Assembly (NCBI RefSeq): GCF_000993785.3
Contig: NZ_CP009922.3
Span: 1,302,001 to 1,366,000 of the forward strand
Length of the DNA stretch: 64,000 bases
Direction: 5' to 3'
Origin: Streptomyces xiamenensis
GTDB taxonomy: Bacteria > Actinomycetota > Actinomycetes > Streptomycetales > Streptomycetaceae
Below are positions 43,787-53,299 of the stretch, piece by piece. The notes under the pieces are model-generated. The model was not told where the DNA came from. It ran no database searches and saw only the letters and a list, made by a program, of their open reading frames with translations. Position 1 is the stretch's first letter. Every line of letters starts with the position of its first letter. The translations under genes and the position numbers were made by a program.

Positions 43787-43913
43787 TTGTGGCACAGGAT
43801 TCAGCGCGCTCGCCGCGCAGGGTCACCCGAGGGGCCCAACGCGACTGACAGGACGCCCGGTGCGACCCACGGCGGGAAGGCGCTCAGGACCCGAGCCGCC
43901 GCCCTCGCTGTTA

Positions 43914-43927
43914 GATGAGCTGTCAAC
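43914..43927. promoter_or_regulatory. MarR-type operator copy 4 (marR own promoter)
   Basis: GATGAGCTGTCAAC matches GTTGA-N4-TCAAC with one mismatch and ends 20 bp before the MarR ATG. It suggests autorepression. TTAGAC at 43935-43940 is a possible -10 for a leaderless mRNA. Confidence 0.6.
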
Positions 43928-43947
43928 GACTTCGTTAGACTGCCCCC

Positions 43948-44415
43948 ATGGATGCACCGCCACGCTGGCTCGACCCCGGGCAGCAGGCCGCCTGGGACAG
44001 CTTCATCCGCATGCAGGAGAAGCTCATCGGACGGCTGTCCCGGCACATCCAGGCCGACTCCGGCATGTCGGGCTCCGACTACATCGTGCTCGTCAGCCTT
44101 ACCGAAAGAGGCGACGGACGGATGCGCTTCTCGGAGTTGGCCAAACGCGTGGAGTGGGAGAAGAGCCGGGCTTCCCACCAGGTCACACGGATGGCGAAAC
44201 GCGGACTCGTGGCCAAGGAGGAATGCCCCGAGGACGGTCGCGGAGCCTTCGTCACCGTCACCCCGGCCGGCTACGAGGCGATCGAAGCAGCCGCACCTCA
44301 GCACGTCGAACACGTCCGCCGCCTGCTCATCGACGCCCTGACACCCAGCGAGCTCAGCGCACTCGCCCGGATCTCCCGGCGCGTCCTGGACCACATGGAG
44401 AAGCAGCCGGACTGA
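43948..44415 (+). CDS. MarR-family regulator
   Basis: The 155-residue protein has a MarR winged helix at about 35-110 (M-S-G-S-D-Y-I-V-L-V-S-L-T-E-R, F-S-E-L-A-K-R-V-E-W-E-K-S-R-A-S-H-Q-V) and a wing D-G-R-G-A-F-V-T-V-T. No cysteine lies in the sensor position typical of OhrR, so it probably binds a small ligand. It is divergent from the NmrA-like gene. Operator copies at its own and four other local control regions make it the likely master repressor of this redox block. No Shine-Dalgarno is seen. Confidence 0.92.
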   Translation: MDAPPRWLDPGQQAAWDSFIRMQEKLIGRLSRHIQADSGMSGSDYIVLVSLTERGDGRMRFSELAKRVEWEKSRASHQVTRMAKRGLVAKEECPEDGRGAFVTVTPAGYEAIEAAAPQHVEHVRRLLIDALTPSELSALARISRRVLDHMEKQPD

Positions 44416-44600
44416 CCCGGCGAGGGGACACGGCCTCCCCCATCACCGGACGTCCGCCCCGCGCCGTCCGGGCGGGAACGTCCCGGGTACGGGAATCCGC
44501 CGACTGCGGCAAGTCCGGATGGCATCGTGAGCCCGGGCCCCGCGGCCAGGCCCCGGGCGTCAGTTCACCGCTGCGCGCGTGCACGTGCCGCACCCCGGCA

Positions 44601-44647
44601 TAGTTGACACATAAACCAAAGGAGTGCCATGGTTTATGTGTCAACTA
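44601..44647. promoter_or_regulatory. 18-bp perfect inverted repeat with paired MarR-type operators
   Basis: TAGTTGACACATAAACCA (44601-44618) and its exact complement TGGTTTATGTGTCAACTA (44630-44647) flank AAGGAGTGCCA. Each arm contains an operator variant (GTTGACACATAAAC, GTTTATGTGTCAAC; 29 bp apart). In RNA the arms would form a long stem with AAGGAG in the loop, just ahead of an ATG at 44629. The element can therefore act as a double operator, as an RNA hairpin, or as both. Confidence 0.75.
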
Positions 44648-44715
44648 GATCGGTGGAGATGGTGTGGGTCGTCACGGACGCCGCACGCCACACCCCGACA
44701 CAACGAAAGCGTTGA
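44629..44715 (+). CDS. 28-codon leader ORF ahead of the LLM oxidoreductase
   Basis: ATG 44629 has AAGGAG at spacing 5, inside the loop of the inverted repeat. The ORF reads M-V-Y-V-S-T-R-S-V-E-M-V-W and ends in Q-R-K-R with TGA at 44713-44715, 3 nt before the GTG of the LLM gene. That gene has no Shine-Dalgarno of its own other than an A-A-A-G-C stretch. Translational coupling through the leader ORF is plausible. The peptide resembles nothing I know. Confidence 0.45.
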   Translation: MVYVSTRSVEMVWVVTDAARHTPTQRKR

Positions 44716-44718
44716 ACA

Positions 44719-45798
44719 GTGAACACGACGGATGCTCCGCACATCGAGTTCGGTATCGACAGCTTCGGAGACCGGCCCCGTGACGACCGGGGCGCGATCC
44801 TCTCCCATGCGCGGGCGATCCGCGCCGCGGTGGCCGAAGCGGTCCTCGCCGACCAGGCCGGTATCGACGTGGTCGCGCTGGGCGAGCACCACCGGCCCGA
44901 GTACGCGATCTCCAGCCCTGAGACGGTGCTGGCCGGCATCGCGACGAGCACGCGACGCATCCGGCTCGCCTCGGGCGTGACCGTGCTGTCCTCGGACGAC
45001 CCGGTGCGGGTCTTCCAGCGGTTCGCCACGGTCGACGCGCTCTCCGAAGGTCGCGCCGAGGTGATCCTCGGACGCGGTTCCTTCACCGAGTCGTTCCCCC
45101 TGTTCGGGTACGACCTCAAGGACTACGACGTGCTGTTCGAGGAGAAGATCGACCTTTTCCACCGGCTCCTCGACGAGAAGCCGGTCACCTGGGAAGGCAC
45201 CACGCGCGCCGCTCTGCACAACGCGGACGTGTTCCCGAAGACCGATACGGGGCGTCTGCCCACCTGGGTCGGGGTCGGCGGAACACCGCAGTCCGTGCTC
45301 CGCACCGCCCAGTACGGCTTCCGGCTCATGCTGGCCATCATCGGCGGCGCCCCGGACCGGTTCGCTCCCTACGTGGATCTGTACCAGCGTGCCAGCGAGG
45401 AGTTCGGCACGACCGCACAGCCGGTCGGGATGCATTCGCCCGGCTTCGTCGCCGCCACCGACCAGGAGGCCAAGGAGCTCTTCTACCCCGGGTACAAGGA
45501 GATCCGCGACCGGATCGGGCGGGAGCGCGGCTGGCCGCCGCTCCGCCGGGAGGAGTTCAACGCCGAGGTGGAACGCGGGTCCCTGTACGTCGGCTCTGTG
45601 GAGACGGTCGCCACCAAGATCGCTCGTGCCGTGCGAGTTCTGAACGCGGGCCGGTTCGACTTGATCTACTCCGCGGCCGGCACCGTTTCCGCCTCCGCGC
45701 GTCTGCGTTCGGTCGAGCTGTACGGCACCCAGGTCATCCCTCGGGTCCGCGAACTGCTGGCCGAGCGGCCCGCGGCCGCGGCGGGAGCGACACGATGA
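44719..45798 (+). CDS. LLM-class flavin-dependent oxidoreductase (luciferase-like)
   Basis: The 359-residue TIM-barrel protein of the bacterial luciferase family begins [12 protein letters not shown]. It has G-E-H-H-R-P-E-Y near 55-62, [13 protein letters not shown] near 90-102, and G-R-G-S-F-T-E-S-F near 120-128. It uses FMNH2 or F420H2; the coupled downstream F420-reductase-like gene favours a deazaflavin link. GTG 44719. ATGA overlap with the next gene. The promoter carries the paired MarR-type operators. Confidence 0.9.
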   Translation: MNTTDAPHIEFGIDSFGDRPRDDRGAILSHARAIRAAVAEAVLADQAGIDVVALGEHHRPEYAISSPETVLAGIATSTRRIRLASGVTVLSSDDPVRVFQRFATVDALSEGRAEVILGRGSFTESFPLFGYDLKDYDVLFEEKIDLFHRLLDEKPVTWEGTTRAALHNADVFPKTDTGRLPTWVGVGGTPQSVLRTAQYGFRLMLAIIGGAPDRFAPYVDLYQRASEEFGTTAQPVGMHSPGFVAATDQEAKELFYPGYKEIRDRIGRERGWPPLRREEFNAEVERGSLYVGSVETVATKIARAVRVLNAGRFDLIYSAAGTVSASARLRSVELYGTQVIPRVRELLAERPAAAAGATR

Positions 45799-46463
45799 CC
45801 AGCCCCGTCACCACGGTCGGGATCCTGGGAGCCGGGAAAGTCGGCACCGTCCTGGCGCGCCTGGCCGTCGCCGCCGGCTGTCGCGTCCTGATCTCGGGGT
45901 CCGGTGACCCCTCCAGGATCGCGCTCACCATCAAGGTCCTCACCCCCGGGGCGACCGCCGTGTGGCCGGCCCAGGCCGCGGAGGCGGCGGACGTGGTGAT
46001 CCTGGCTCTCCCCCTCGGCAAACACCGCGACCTCCCGCGCGCGGAGTTGGCGGGCAAGCTGGTCATCGACGCGATGAACCACTGGTGGGAGGTCGATGGT
46101 CCCCGTGACGCGATCCTCCCGCCCGACACCTCTTCCAGCGAGGTCGTTCGGCGGTTCCTGACGGGAGCACATGTCGTGAAGGCCTTCAACCACATGGGCT
46201 ACCACGACCTCGAGGACGAGGCTCGTCCCGCCGGCGCCCCCGGACGCAAGGCCATCGCGCTCGCCGGTGACTCGCCCGAGGATCTCACCGTGGTGTCCAT
46301 GCTGATCGACACGCTCGGATTCGACCCCGTCCCCATCGGCGACCTCGCGGCGGGCATCCGGCTCGAGCCGGGAAACCCCGCCTTCGGAGCCAATGTCGAC
46401 GCCGACCGGCTTCGCGTGCTCACCGACGCCGCTGCTCCGGAGAAACTCATGGAACCCTCGTAA
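45795..46463 (+). CDS. NADPH-dependent F420 reductase-like NAD(P)-binding protein
   Basis: The 222-residue protein has a Rossmann motif [15 protein letters not shown] near 8-22, V-I-L-A-L-P-L near 68, and a K-A-F-N-H-M-G-Y segment near 130-137, as in NADP oxidoreductase/F420 reductase family proteins. ATG 45795 overlaps the LLM stop (ATGA). It likely supplies reduced cofactor to the LLM enzyme. A true F420 specificity is not provable from sequence. Confidence 0.82.
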   Translation: MTSPVTTVGILGAGKVGTVLARLAVAAGCRVLISGSGDPSRIALTIKVLTPGATAVWPAQAAEAADVVILALPLGKHRDLPRAELAGKLVIDAMNHWWEVDGPRDAILPPDTSSSEVVRRFLTGAHVVKAFNHMGYHDLEDEARPAGAPGRKAIALAGDSPEDLTVVSMLIDTLGFDPVPIGDLAAGIRLEPGNPAFGANVDADRLRVLTDAAAPEKLMEPS

Positions 46464-46673
46464 CAGCGACACCGGTGCGTCCATGACGCTCCAGCTCGAT
46501 CTCGTCGGATTCCAGGAGCGGTCACGCGCGCCACGCCCGGCGAGCCGCGAGGTCATCTCCTCGGCCGCATCGATAATTTGGCGCCGTGCGGCGCTGTCAG
46601 GTGGCGCCCGGTACCAGGGCGCACACAACCCGGTTCTCACAGCGTGACGACGTGAATTGTGCATGGAGGACGA

Positions 46674-47945
46674 ATGCGGCCCATCATTCCCGACTATCTG
46701 GCCGAGGTGCTGGGAGACGTGGAGCCGGACGCGTCCGGAGAGCCGGCGGGATATATTCCTGAGCTGGCGGCAGCGGACCCCGACCGCCTCGGAGCGGCCT
46801 TCGCCACGATCGGCGGAGAGGTCTACGGTGTCGGCGACTCCGACATCGAGTTCACCATCCAATCGATCTCCAAACCGTTCGCCTATGCACTGGCCCTGTC
46901 CGATCGCGGATTCGACTCCGTACTCGCCAAGGTCGGTGTCGAGCCGTCCGGAGAGGCGTTCAACGAGATCTCCCTCGAAAGCGACACCGGGCGCCCGCTC
47001 AATCCCATGATCAACGCCGGCGCGATCACCGTGCACTCACTGACCGGAGCGGAGGACCTGAATCCGGCGGAGCGTGTGGAACGCGTACTCCACGGCCTCT
47101 CGGCCTTCGCCGGGCGCCGGCTGCGGATGGATGAGGCGGTCTGTGCGTCGGAGATGGAGACCGCGCACCGCAATCTCGCCATCGCGCACATGCTGCGCGG
47201 TCACGGCATCCTCACCGGCGATCCCCGGCCCATCGTGGAGGGCTACGTCCGCCAGTGTTCCGTGCTCGTCACCACACGGGATCTGGCCGTGATGGCCGCG
47301 ACGTTGGCCAACCGCGGCAGGAACCCTCTCTCGGGTGATCAGGTGGTTCCGGAAACGGTGGTACGTCAGGTGCTGAGCGTCATGTTCAGCTGCGGCATGT
47401 ATGACGCCGCCGGCGACTGGGCGACGCAGGTCGGTATTCCGGCGAAGAGCGGAGTGGCCGGGGGCCTGATCGGCGCGCTCCCCGGGCAGATCGGCATCGC
47501 CACCTTCTCACCACGACTGGACAGGCACGGGAACAGCGTTCGCGGGGTGTCACTGTTCGAGCGATTCTCCTCGGACATGGGTCTGCATGTGATGGAGGTC
47601 CCCGCCGCCGCGCGTGCCGTCGTGCGCTCCCACCACGTCGTCGGCAGCGGACCGGGCGCGCTCCGGGTCCTGCGGCTGCAAGGCGGTATCGGCTTTGCCG
47701 GGGCCGAGAGAATTGTGCGGGAGGCCGAGGAAATTCCGTCCTCGGACGTCAGGGTGGCTCTGGACCTGACACGGGTCCATTCGATCGACGACGTGGCACG
47801 GCGCATGGTGCTGGAGGTCGCACGCCGACTGACGCTGGATGGTCACGAAGTCTACCTAGTTGACCCAGAATCGATCATTCCCGATCCCGATCCCGGCGAT
47901 GGTGGCCGCGTCACGGTCGTCGACACATGGAACGCGCTGACCTGA
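46674..47945 (+). CDS. glsA: Glutaminase A with C-terminal STAS domain
   Basis: The 423-residue protein has a glutaminase (serine-beta-lactamase-like) domain at about 1-300. Q-S-I-S-K-P-F near 63-69 supplies the Ser-x-x-Lys dyad, and N-P-M-I-N-A-G-A-I, S-V-L-V-T-T-R-D-L-A and K-S-G-V-A-G-G match the family. A STAS domain follows (about 320-423: L-R-V-L-R-L-Q-G, V-A-L-D-L-T-R-V-H-S). It hydrolyses glutamine to glutamate and ammonia. The STAS fusion occurs in several actinobacteria and may serve regulation. ATG 46674 with GGAGG at spacing 4; GTG 46659 is an alternative. The 210 bp upstream hold no recognised feature. Confidence 0.92.
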   Translation: MRPIIPDYLAEVLGDVEPDASGEPAGYIPELAAADPDRLGAAFATIGGEVYGVGDSDIEFTIQSISKPFAYALALSDRGFDSVLAKVGVEPSGEAFNEISLESDTGRPLNPMINAGAITVHSLTGAEDLNPAERVERVLHGLSAFAGRRLRMDEAVCASEMETAHRNLAIAHMLRGHGILTGDPRPIVEGYVRQCSVLVTTRDLAVMAATLANRGRNPLSGDQVVPETVVRQVLSVMFSCGMYDAAGDWATQVGIPAKSGVAGGLIGALPGQIGIATFSPRLDRHGNSVRGVSLFERFSSDMGLHVMEVPAAARAVVRSHHVVGSGPGALRVLRLQGGIGFAGAERIVREAEEIPSSDVRVALDLTRVHSIDDVARRMVLEVARRLTLDGHEVYLVDPESIIPDPDPGDGGRVTVVDTWNALT

Positions 47946-47993
47946 CCACGGCGACCGCGGGAAGAGGTCACAGCGGTTGAACGCACACAGTGA

Positions 47994-48962
<969 letters not shown>

Positions 48963-49129
48963 CGGCGGATGACGCCCGGTCGCCCTGACGGCTTCTCATG
49001 ACGCGGGACCGCGTCATCGCTGTCGAAGAGGGGCGTATGTGACGCCGAACCGATGCCGAGGCGCCGCATACGCCCCTCCGGGTCCATCAACGCGACGGAC
49101 GCCTGACCTTCGACCGTCAGGTCACCCAC

Positions 49130-49867
49130 GTGTCGCCAACGCCGTCCGGCGGAACCCGCCGCCTCGGCAGCGCCCGCACGTACGACACCTTCCTCGCCGC
49201 TGAAGGGCTGCCCGAGGTTCTGCCCATGCTCCGTGACGACCAGGAGATGATGAGGACGGGTTTCCGCCTGATCCTGGAGGCGCAGGACGAGATATCCGTG
49301 ATCGGTGAGGCGTCCGACGGTGTGGAGGCTGTCGAGGTGGTGCGCCGGCTACGCCCCGACGTGTGTCTCATGGACATCCGGATGCCGAAGCTGGACGGAA
49401 TCGAGGCCACCCGGCGGCTCCGGCGGACGCCGGGGAACGCGACGGACGACACGAGGATCGTCATCGTGACCACTTTCGACCTCGACGCGTACGTGTACCG
49501 TGCGCTGCGCGCCGGCGCGAACGGCTTCGTGGTCAAGAACTCCGGGCCCCGGCTGCTGATCGAGGCCGTGCACGCCGCGGCCCGGGGGGACTCCCTCATC
49601 TCTCCGTCCGTCACCGTGCGGCTTCTGGAGCACCTGAGCCCACCGCGGCACACCGAGAACCCGGCCGCCGCACAGCGGCTGAGCCCGCAGGAGCACAAGA
49701 TCGTCCGCTTCGTGGCGCGAGGGCGCACGAACAACGAGATCGCGCAGGAGCTGACCCTCTCCCTGAGCACGGTGAAGAGCCACCTGAGCCGGATTCAGGA
49801 CAAACTGCGGGCCCGCAACCGCGTGGAGACCGCCGCGTGGGCGTGGGAGCACGGCGTGGTCAACTGA
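49130..49867 (+). CDS. NarL/LuxR-family response regulator with atypical N-terminus
   Basis: The receiver domain has D-D-Q-E-M, the phosphoacceptor in C-L-M-D-I-R-M-P, and T-T-F-D and V-V-K-N at the switch positions. The LuxR helix-turn-helix (L-S-P-Q-E-H-K-I-V-R-F-V-A-R-G, L-S-T-V-K-S-H-L-S-R-I) ends the protein. The first beta strand is odd: V-L-P-M-L-R-D-D-Q replaces the usual I-R-V-L-L-A-D-D-Q, preceded by about 30 non-homologous residues from GTG 49130. Starting at ATG 49226 would leave strand 1 incomplete. No histidine kinase is adjacent. The 5' end may have been replaced by recombination. Confidence 0.78.
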   Translation: MSPTPSGGTRRLGSARTYDTFLAAEGLPEVLPMLRDDQEMMRTGFRLILEAQDEISVIGEASDGVEAVEVVRRLRPDVCLMDIRMPKLDGIEATRRLRRTPGNATDDTRIVIVTTFDLDAYVYRALRAGANGFVVKNSGPRLLIEAVHAAARGDSLISPSVTVRLLEHLSPPRHTENPAAAQRLSPQEHKIVRFVARGRTNNEIAQELTLSLSTVKSHLSRIQDKLRARNRVETAAWAWEHGVVN

Positions 49868-50009
49868 CCCGGACGGAAGGCTCATGAGCATGCGTCGTGC
49901 TGCCGCGGGCCGTCCGCGGTGCGGCGGTACGTCCGAACGCCGCGAGGCGCAGGCGCCGGAAGCGGCGTGGCGGCCGGGCCGTTTCGGCCGCCACCCGCCG
50001 TGTGGTGCC

Positions 50010-50762
50010 TCAGGTCTGGTTCTCGCCGCCGTCGACGTAGACGTTCGAGCCGACGACATAGCCGCTCTGTTCCGAGGCCAGGAAGGCCACCACCGCGGCG
50101 GCCTCCTGGGGCCTGCCCATACGGCCCTTGGGCACGGTCGCGGCGACCTTCTCCTTGATGGCCCGGGCGGTCTCCTCGTCGCCGAAGGCGGCGGTACCCC
50201 CGGGAGTCTCGATCCACGCCGGCGAGACCACGTTGACCCGGATCCCGCGGCCCCTGAGCTCGGTCGACCAGGTCCGCGCGAAGGACCGGACGGCCGCCTT
50301 CGACGCCGCGTACGCGCCGAACGCCTCCATCCCGCGGTCGGCTGCCGTCGAACCGACCATGACGATCGAGGCTCCGTCGTTGAGCACCGGCAGCGCCTTC
50401 TGCACAGTGAACAGCGTGCCTCGGGCGTTGACCGCGAAGGTCTGGTCGAAGTGCTCCTCGGTGGTCTGTTCCAGCGTCATGAACGAACCGATCGCCGCGT
50501 TCGCCACCAGGACGTCCAGACCCCGGCCTCGCGCCTGGACCGCCTCGTAGAGTCGGTCCAGGTCCTCCAGGTTCGCGATGTCGCCGGCGACCGCGGTGGC
50601 CCGGTCCGCTCCGATGGTCTTGACGGCGGCCGCCAGTTCGGCCTCGCGTCGCCCGGTGACGAACACGTACGCACCCTCGTCCGCCAGCCGCACGGCGGTG
50701 GCCAGACCGATACCGGTGCTGCCCCCGGTGACCACCGCCGTCTTGCCTTCCAGCTGTCCCAT
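50010..50762 (-). CDS. Classical SDR-family oxidoreductase
   Basis: The 250-residue protein has T-G-G-S-T-G-I-G-L near 11-19, N-A-A-I-G near 88, catalytic Ser in V-G-S-T-A-A and Tyr-x-x-x-Lys in A-Y-A-A-S-K, with the C-terminal Y-V-V-G-S-N-V-Y-V-D-G-G. It is an NAD(P)-dependent alcohol/ketone oxidoreductase. ATG 50762 (M-G-Q-L-E-G-K-T) has GGAGA at spacing 8 and is preferred over ATG 50777. It is divergent from the AraC-family gene and is its likely target. Confidence 0.92.
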   Translation of the reverse strand: MGQLEGKTAVVTGGSTGIGLATAVRLADEGAYVFVTGRREAELAAAVKTIGADRATAVAGDIANLEDLDRLYEAVQARGRGLDVLVANAAIGSFMTLEQTTEEHFDQTFAVNARGTLFTVQKALPVLNDGASIVMVGSTAADRGMEAFGAYAASKAAVRSFARTWSTELRGRGIRVNVVSPAWIETPGGTAAFGDEETARAIKEKVAATVPKGRMGRPQEAAAVVAFLASEQSGYVVGSNVYVDGGENQT

Positions 50763-50800
50763 GGTGGATGTCTCCATCGCTCTCTCGATGCCGATCCGTT

Positions 50801-50903
50801 CGACATCGATACTGCGGAAGTTCGGGAGTACTATCCATGATGCACAGTCCGAGTTTCTTTACGTATCGTCCAGGAGGTGGCGTGTGGTGCTCGGATTCCG
50901 GGA
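50801..50903. promoter_or_regulatory. AraC/SDR divergent control region (duplicated module)
   Basis: This segment holds the upstream region of both genes plus the AraC Shine-Dalgarno and first codons. About 100 bp are repeated in inverted orientation at 40232-40334 upstream of the SnoaL-like gene. The best conserved core is CACAGTCCGA, a G/C difference, then TTTCTTTACGTATCGTCC and AGGAGGTGGC. The conserved core is the best candidate for the AraC binding site. Confidence 0.75.
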
Positions 50904-51849
50904 CCCGGTGGCTGACGCGATCGGTCTGCTCCGGCCCCGCACGGTGATCGGGCCGAGTCTGCGGGCCGCGGGCGAGTGGGCGCTGAGCTTCGACACGTTC
51001 CCGCACGTGCGGATCGGTGGCCTCGTGCGCGGCACATGCTGGTTGATCCTGGATGGGCACGAACCGGTGCCTCTGCGGGAGGGCGACACCTTCATGCTGG
51101 GCAACCCGCCGCCCTACGTGCTGGCCAGCACACCCGACGCGAGCCCGCGCCCGGCGGAGCGGGTGTGGGCGGGTGCCGAGGACGGGTTCGTGCGGATCGG
51201 CCCCGAGTCCGAGGAGCACCTCTACCTGTGCGTCGGTCACATCGCGTTCGACGACCGGAACGCGGCCCTCCTGACCGATCTTCTGCCGCCGCTGGTGATC
51301 GTCCGCGTGGGCGATCCCCATGGCGGGCGGCTCGCGCAGCTGATCGATCTCCTGGCCACCGAGGTCGGGGTCTGCGCCGCCGGCGGCCCGCTGGTGCAGA
51401 ACCACCTCGCACAGATCCTTCTCGTGCACATGCTGCGGGCTCACGCCGGTCGGACGGACCGGCCCACCGGCTGGCTGGGCGCCCTGAACGAGGACGGCAT
51501 CGGTGCCGCGCTGCGGGCCGTGCACGCGGATCTGGCCCACTCCTGGAACCTGAGGGAACTCGCCGAGATCAGCCACATGTCGCGTTCCGCGTTCGCCCAG
51601 GCATTCAAGAGCCATGTCGGGATCCCGCCGTTGGAGTACCTGATCCAATGGCGCATGAGCCTCGCGCGCGACGCCCTGGCCCGTGACTCCCTGTCGATCT
51701 CCGAGCTCGCACGGGCCACCGGCTACCTCTCCGAGAGCGCGTTCAGTACCGCGTTCCGCCGCGTGGTCGGCTCCTCACCCGCCCAGTTCCGGAACCGGAT
51801 ACGGCAGTCGGCGCACTCCACCGCGGTACCGGTGGCGCCGGGATCGTGA
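50884..51849 (+). CDS. AraC-family regulator (cupin_6 sensor)
   Basis: The 321-residue protein has an N-terminal cupin-type ligand domain (about 10-195: F-P-H-V-R-I-G-G-L-V-R-G, V-P-L-R-E-G-D-T-F-M-L) and a C-terminal AraC double helix-turn-helix (about 215-310: L-A-E-I-S-H-M-S-R-S-A-F-A-Q-A-F, G-Y-L-S-E-S-A-F-S-T-A-F). GTG 50884 has AGGAGG six nt upstream. It controls the divergent SDR gene by position and, through the copied promoter, perhaps the SnoaL-like gene at 40.4 kb. Confidence 0.9.
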   Translation: MVLGFRDPVADAIGLLRPRTVIGPSLRAAGEWALSFDTFPHVRIGGLVRGTCWLILDGHEPVPLREGDTFMLGNPPPYVLASTPDASPRPAERVWAGAEDGFVRIGPESEEHLYLCVGHIAFDDRNAALLTDLLPPLVIVRVGDPHGGRLAQLIDLLATEVGVCAAGGPLVQNHLAQILLVHMLRAHAGRTDRPTGWLGALNEDGIGAALRAVHADLAHSWNLRELAEISHMSRSAFAQAFKSHVGIPPLEYLIQWRMSLARDALARDSLSISELARATGYLSESAFSTAFRRVVGSSPAQFRNRIRQSAHSTAVPVAPGS

Positions 51850-51877
51850 GGCCGGACCCCGGAGGGCGGTGACCAGT

Positions 51878-52342
51878 TCAAGGGCGGGGAACGTTGCGCA
51901 GGTTGGAGCGGGCCAGGTCGAGCAGGAACGGTCCGTCATGGGCCAGCGCACCCTTGAGCCCTTTGACGACATCCTCGGAGCGCTCGACCCGGATCGCCTC
52001 GATGCCGGCGCCACGGTGAACACCACGTCCTCAGCGGCGAGATCGTCCAGCACCGAGGCCGCGTACTCAGGGTGGATCGGGGTGTGCCGCCCGACGTCGC
52101 GGGTGCAGGCGGAGACCACGGTCTCCAGCGGCTTGGCACGCTTGCTCGGCCCCCGGTCCAGATGGGCACGCTCCCGCTCCGCCCCGACCCCCGGCAGCAC
52201 AGCCCGCTGCGCCTGCCGGACGTCGCCGTGCAACCCGAGTTCCAGCACCGTGCGAGATCCGCGGCGCCCGGCGTCGTGGTCGATCTACATGGTCCGCGCA
52301 CAGAATGTCCACCAGTTGCTGGGCCTCCGTCGGATTCCGCAT
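51878..52342 (-). pseudogene. Internally deleted TPP-dependent pyruvate oxidase/dehydrogenase (PoxB-like)
   Basis: Three pieces are left in order. The N-terminus is E-A-Q-Q-L-V-D-I-L-C-A-D-H-V-D-R (from ATG 52342). The middle is I-H-P-E-Y-A-A-S-V-L-D-D-L-A-A-E-D-V-V-F-T-V. The C-terminus is A-G-I-E-A-I-R-V-E-R-S-E-D-V-V-K-G-L to TGA 51878, in a different frame. Together they are about 465 bp instead of roughly 1.7 kb, so the cofactor domains are gone. It lies between the AraC gene and the GPP34 gene. Confidence 0.75.
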
Positions 52343-52404
52343 CGTCGGACCTCAACCCTGAGGCTGTACACCTGTTGCACAGGACGATCGACAGCCCCGA
52401 TATA

Positions 52405-52418
52405 GTTGATGCATCCAC
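52405..52418. promoter_or_regulatory. MarR-type operator copy 7 (GPP34/PoxB-remnant promoter)
   Basis: GTTGATGCATCCAC matches GTTGA-N4-TCAAC with one mismatch and overlaps a TATAGT -10 box (52401-52406), in the same phase as in the pirin and LLM promoters. It sits 62 bp upstream of the PoxB remnant and 102 bp upstream of the GPP34 gene. Confidence 0.55.
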
Positions 52419-52520
52419 TTTAATGTGGGTGCCGAGGACGGCATACCGAGCGGCGGAAGGACCGCGGGACCGCGCCAGTTGTACGACGCAAGGGTGAACG
52501 GCACCGCTCAAGGAGAAGTC

Positions 52521-53198
52521 ATGCGGGAAGAGATGTTGATCGTCGAGGATCTGCTGCTCACGCTGATGGACGACACATCCGGGGCGATCGCCGGCGAGGG
52601 TACGTTGTACTACACGCTCGGAGGAGCCGTACTGGCCGAGCTCGCCCTTCGCGGCCATGTGACGGCCGCCGAAGGCGACACGGGGCTGACCGGCCTCAAG
52701 GTGCACGCCGTTTCCGGCCGTTCGATCGAGGACCCGCTGCTCCGGGACGCATACCGGAAGACCGCCGAACGCACACGAGGCGTCCAGACGCTCCTTGTCG
52801 AGATCGGCGCCGAGCTGCGCGGCACGGTCCTGGACCGACTCGTCGACCGGGGCGTGGTGAGCCGGGAGCGCAAGCGCAGGCTGGGCCTTTTCCACACGAC
52901 ATCCCTGTCCGTGGCGGATACCCGGCACAAGGCCGAAGTCCTGCGGGAGGTACGCGCCACGCTGGTGGACGGGCGGACGCCCGGCGAGCGTACGGCGGTG
53001 CTGATCGGGCTCCTCTCCGCCAGTGGCAGCCTGCCCGGCCTCCACCCCGCCATTCCGTGGTCGGGGAAGGTCTACGAGCGGGCGAAGGAATACGAGAAGG
53101 GAACCTGGGGAGCGGACGCGGTCAGCGCCGCCGTGACGCGCACGGTGGTGGCGGTCACGGTGGGAAGTGCCGTCGCCGTGACCGGCGCCGCCGACTGA
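52521..53198 (+). CDS. GPP34 (GOLPH3/Vps74)-family protein
   Basis: The 225-residue protein has the GPP34 fold: I-V-E-D-L-L-L-T-L-M-D-D near the N-terminus, L-G-G-A-V-L-A-E-L-A-L-R-G near 34-46, and L-R-E-V-R-A-T-L near 140. The eukaryotic relatives bind phosphatidylinositol-4-phosphate. Bacterial copies are frequent in Streptomyces and their role is unknown. The C-terminal 25 residues are hydrophobic (V-V-A-V-T-V-G-S-A-V-A-V-T) and may insert in the membrane. ATG 52521 with AAGGAG at spacing 6. Confidence 0.88.
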   Translation: MREEMLIVEDLLLTLMDDTSGAIAGEGTLYYTLGGAVLAELALRGHVTAAEGDTGLTGLKVHAVSGRSIEDPLLRDAYRKTAERTRGVQTLLVEIGAELRGTVLDRLVDRGVVSRERKRRLGLFHTTSLSVADTRHKAEVLREVRATLVDGRTPGERTAVLIGLLSASGSLPGLHPAIPWSGKVYERAKEYEKGTWGADAVSAAVTRTVVAVTVGSAVAVTGAAD

Positions 53199-53299
53199 GG
53201 CCTGATTCCGGCGCGGGCCGGTGGAACCGGTGGAGATGCGGCATCGATGACGAACCCGGTCACCCCGACGGCTCGGCGGCGCACCACCGCCCGGAGAGA

